A DNA stretch of 6,635 nucleotides from contig DTYX01000475.1 of assembly GCA_012961655.1 (NCBI GenBank), positions 1 to 6,635 on the forward strand, read 5' to 3'. The stretch's first letter is position 1; each line of letters opens with the position of its first letter. Of the stretch, positions 4,868-6,635 are shown in pieces. This DNA is from Candidatus Poribacteria bacterium (GTDB taxonomy: Bacteria; Poribacteria; WGA-4E; DTYX01). Under the pieces are notes generated by a model that saw only the letters and a list, made by a program, of their open reading frames with translations, searched no databases and was not told the origin of the DNA. A program made the position numbers and the translations under genes.

Positions 4868-6415
4868 TCAAGGCCAAAATTCATACATCGGCATATCCAG
4901 GGTGATACCTGCCGCGCTCCAGAGGCTACCGAGCATGAAATCTCCGAACGCTAAACCGAGGAAAAACGGAACCGCTTTGCGGTATGCGCCAAGTCCGGCA
5001 AATCGTAGAAGAATCCATTTGATTAAAAACGCCACAAATAGACACGACCAGAAGTTGTGCATCGCCCAACTATTCGCCATCGCATATCCGAGCGGATGCA
5101 GTTGCCACCAGAAAAAACGCATCCGCAGCCAGTACATCAAAGCGCCCAAAAGGAAGCCGCCAGCCATATACCACATTCCCACATAATCGGGCGGCGTTGG
5201 ATAGTTCAGCCAGTTCTGCAACCTTCGATAGAGATAATCGACCATGTTGCGCGGCCAAGGGCCGAAACGTCCAGATATTGCGCCGATGGAATAGTATTGG
5301 CTCATCATCAGCCAAAACGCTGTGCGGTATCTCATCATCTCGCTTTCTTCATCGAGATAGCGTTTATCAATCCTAAGCCCCAGTCCGTGTCGTAACATCG
5401 CATTGAAATGATATCGCCCCAACCAGAGGGTAAAGAACGCAATGGCAAAGTACGCGCCAAAGGATTGCTCGGTATAATGTGGGAACTTATGCCAACCCGC
5501 TATCGCCTTGGTGATGAGTTGCGCCTTGTACCCCAAATAAAAGACCCACGCGGATAACAAGATGTCCAGAGGCATTAAGAACGTCAGCCCAATCATAAAC
5601 GGATAAAACGATAAACGCACATCACCCATCGCATTCCACGGACGAGTGGTGAACAGATAACCGAAGCTGCGGCGTTTGACGGGGATATAAGGCACCTGAG
5701 GGATGAGAAAATGCAAACCGTTGACGAGGCTGATGAAGGTGGCAAGACTAAACCCTAACCACATAAAGTTATTTCGGAAAAATGTCGATTTGGGTTCTGT
5801 CATCTGCAACGGCAATTGAATCGCTGGATACGCTAACTTCTCCTCCTCTGTCCACTGCCGCCGCAGAAATGTGTTCAAGCATAACAGCACAAACATCAAT
5901 ACTACGAGAAAACCACTCCAAAGCAGAGCCGGCGCCAGCCACGGGCGAATGATGTTCCACTGATAAACCGTCGTGCCACCTTCGTAGTAAAGCCGAATCG
6001 CCTTCTGATTGTTTACTAAAACCCATTTTGGGAGGTGATTGCCGAACAACTCCATCCACTCATTTTCTTGCGTGGCAAACCATTGGGCGTGTACCATGAA
6101 TTCGACGAGGTGATGACCGATTTTATCGGAACAGATGCAGGCGCCGATGGAAAGTAAAAAATAGACCATCAGGAATTCTGATTGACTCAACAAGTTGCGT
6201 CGAAACAGCTTTGCCAAAATTTTGTCGAGCAACATCAACAACATGACGATGAAGACGACATTCGAGATAGGCGCAAACCAGGTCGGAAAAGTATATCGCA
6301 CCGTCTCCTGCTGAATAATCCAAAGGCTGCTGAGCGGCAGGAGTAATAAGGTTAGAATAATTGCCCGAGTTGTCAATCCACCTCGGGGAATTGTTTTTTG
6401 AGAACGCTGTTCCAT
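4868..6415 (-). CDS. DUF6785/DUF6784-like polytopic membrane protein with an internal in-frame deletion
   Basis: This 515-residue, strongly hydrophobic protein has about ten membrane segments and matches the large DUF6785/DUF6784 family of uncharacterised membrane proteins (usually about 620-660 residues). Recognisable family stretches are WFATQENEWMELF (112-124), LRRQWTEEEKLAYPAIQLPL (184-203), KRRSFGYLFTTRPWNAMG (247-264), EQSFGAY (316-322), NYPTPPDY (404-411) and a complete end, PFFLGLAFGDFMLGSLWS to YEFWP. Between RTAFWLMM (364-371) and YYSIGA (374-379) I would expect roughly 120-130 residues, including the conserved TRxRAELGPP and HPMPHQLEGFK motifs. They are absent, with the frame preserved. 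ATG 6415 is the first start; its ribosome binding site is weak (AAAGCAAG). It begins 62 nt after the SAF-domain gene, so the two may be co-transcribed. The family has no known function; transport or lipid/glycan handling would be a guess. Confidence 0.8.
   Translation of the reverse strand: MEQRSQKTIPRGGLTTRAIILTLLLLPLSSLWIIQQETVRYTFPTWFAPISNVVFIVMLLMLLDKILAKLFRRNLLSQSEFLMVYFLLSIGACICSDKIGHHLVEFMVHAQWFATQENEWMELFGNHLPKWVLVNNQKAIRLYYEGGTTVYQWNIIRPWLAPALLWSGFLVVLMFVLLCLNTFLRRQWTEEEKLAYPAIQLPLQMTEPKSTFFRNNFMWLGFSLATFISLVNGLHFLIPQVPYIPVKRRSFGYLFTTRPWNAMGDVRLSFYPFMIGLTFLMPLDILLSAWVFYLGYKAQLITKAIAGWHKFPHYTEQSFGAYFAIAFFTLWLGRYHFNAMLRHGLGLRIDKRYLDEESEMMRYRTAFWLMMSQYYSIGAISGRFGPWPRNMVDYLYRRLQNWLNYPTPPDYVGMWYMAGGFLLGALMYWLRMRFFWWQLHPLGYAMANSWAMHNFWSCLFVAFLIKWILLRFAGLGAYRKAVPFFLGLAFGDFMLGSLWSAAGITLDMPMYEFWP
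5301..5339. repeat. 9-bp direct repeat spanning the DUF6785 deletion point
   Basis: CTCATCATC occurs at 5301-5309 and 5331-5339, exactly 30 bp apart. It encodes Met-Met pairs (EMMR and LMMS) just before and at the place where the family's central block is missing. Short direct repeats are typical endpoints of slipped-strand or illegitimate deletion, so it may mark the deletion scar. Chance repetition of Met codons is also possible. Confidence 0.35.
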
Positions 6416-6477
6416 CTTGCTTTAAAGACACCATGAATGCGGAATTAAGGAAAGTATTTCTTATCCGAATTCCTCTC

Positions 6478-6635
6478 CTACCACAGGGTAGCATCCTGCA
6501 GACGACGTAGTTTGAGGACAAAAGAATCTTCGTCGAGCTCCACCATATCATAGGTAATCGCAGTTCCCTGCGGCACATCCTGTTTCAGCTTAACCCCGTA
6601 AGCAAGTCCCAGAGGTAGCAGGTTCTCCGACCGCG
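6478..6635 (-). CDS. C-terminal end of a SAF-domain NAD(P)-dependent oxidoreductase (homoserine-dehydrogenase-like)
   Basis: A frame open from the right edge (first full codon at 6633) to TAG at 6480-6478 gives 51 residues: ENLLPLGLAYGVKLKQDVPQ, then GTAITYDMVELDEDSFVL and LRRLQD near the end. This is the SAF-type C-terminal module found on homoserine-dehydrogenase-like NAD(P)-binding oxidoreductases, with the characteristic LPxGLAxGxxLKxDVPxG, ITYDxVEL and LRRxQD pattern. The Rossmann NAD(P)-binding part lies outside the window, so the substrate cannot be told. The DUF6785-like gene begins 62 nt downstream on the same strand. The SAF assignment is fairly firm. The parent enzyme is inferred from the usual domain partner and is less certain; other SAF-containing sugar-acid enzymes are possible. 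Confidence 0.65.
   Translation of the reverse strand, partial: RSENLLPLGLAYGVKLKQDVPQGTAITYDMVELDEDSFVLKLRRLQDATLW

Noticed and set aside
2924..6472. Five GAATTC (EcoRI) sites in 6.6 kb as traces of cloning joins
   Set aside because: Sites at 2924, 4633, 6098, 6173 and 6467 are more than the roughly two expected, but only one coincides with a suspected junction and the others lie in continuous genes or an ordinary gap.
6123..6578. Minus-strand frame of 151 codons across the SAF/DUF6785 gap
   Set aside because: It overlaps the better-supported SAF C-terminus and the DUF6785 N-terminus in another frame and carries no recognisable motif.

Overview
All genes in this 6.6 kb window lie on the minus strand, so transcription runs from the right edge to the left. 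No RNA genes, CRISPR arrays or transposases are visible. The gene content suggests Candidatus Poribacteria or a related lineage from environmental DNA. The basis is a LamG-type tail with a 'VGKLPSTWG' ending, a DUF6785-type multi-pass membrane protein, and a homoserine-dehydrogenase-like SAF-domain oxidoreductase. This assignment rests on family memory and is moderate at best.

Layout in transcription order: (1) 6635-6478, the C-terminal end of an oxidoreductase with a SAF domain, cut by the window edge. (2) 6415-4868, a DUF6785/DUF6784-like membrane protein that lacks a central block of roughly 120-130 residues, with the frame kept. (3) 4755-4403, the broken remnant of a LamG-domain gene, with a frameshift at a G run and an 18-bp perfect palindrome at the point where its middle is missing. 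(4) 4400-2448, an apparently intact fusion protein: signal peptide, DUF1573, two thioredoxin-like domains (CDDC and CKEC), then a six-helix CcdA/DsbD-like membrane domain. (5) 2416-2104, a MEMO-family (AmmeMemoRadiSam protein B) remnant. (6) 2091-1138 and 1148-294, two tandem YibE/F-family membrane proteins; the first has lost its C-terminal end and the second its N-terminal domain at one shared junction. (7) 287-93, a remnant of an arsenite methyltransferase (ArsM-like) gene. (8) 39-1, the first 13 codons of an unknown gene, preceded by a perfect 9-bp hairpin.

Genes 4 to 7 are packed within a few tens of bases or overlap, so they look like one operon. Its products would be an envelope thiol-redox relay (electrons carried through the CcdA-like domain to periplasmic CxxC domains), a MEMO metal-site protein, YibE/F membrane proteins and an ArsM-like methyltransferase. 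A metal or thiol-redox role for the set is inference only.

The most striking observation is that nearly every gene except the DUF1573-thioredoxin-CcdA fusion keeps recognisable ends or cores but has lost an internal segment of about 100-600 bp, often with a frame change. This is either real, serial deletion in a decaying region or an artefact of amplification or assembly (for example single-cell MDA chimeras). Read-level data would settle which.
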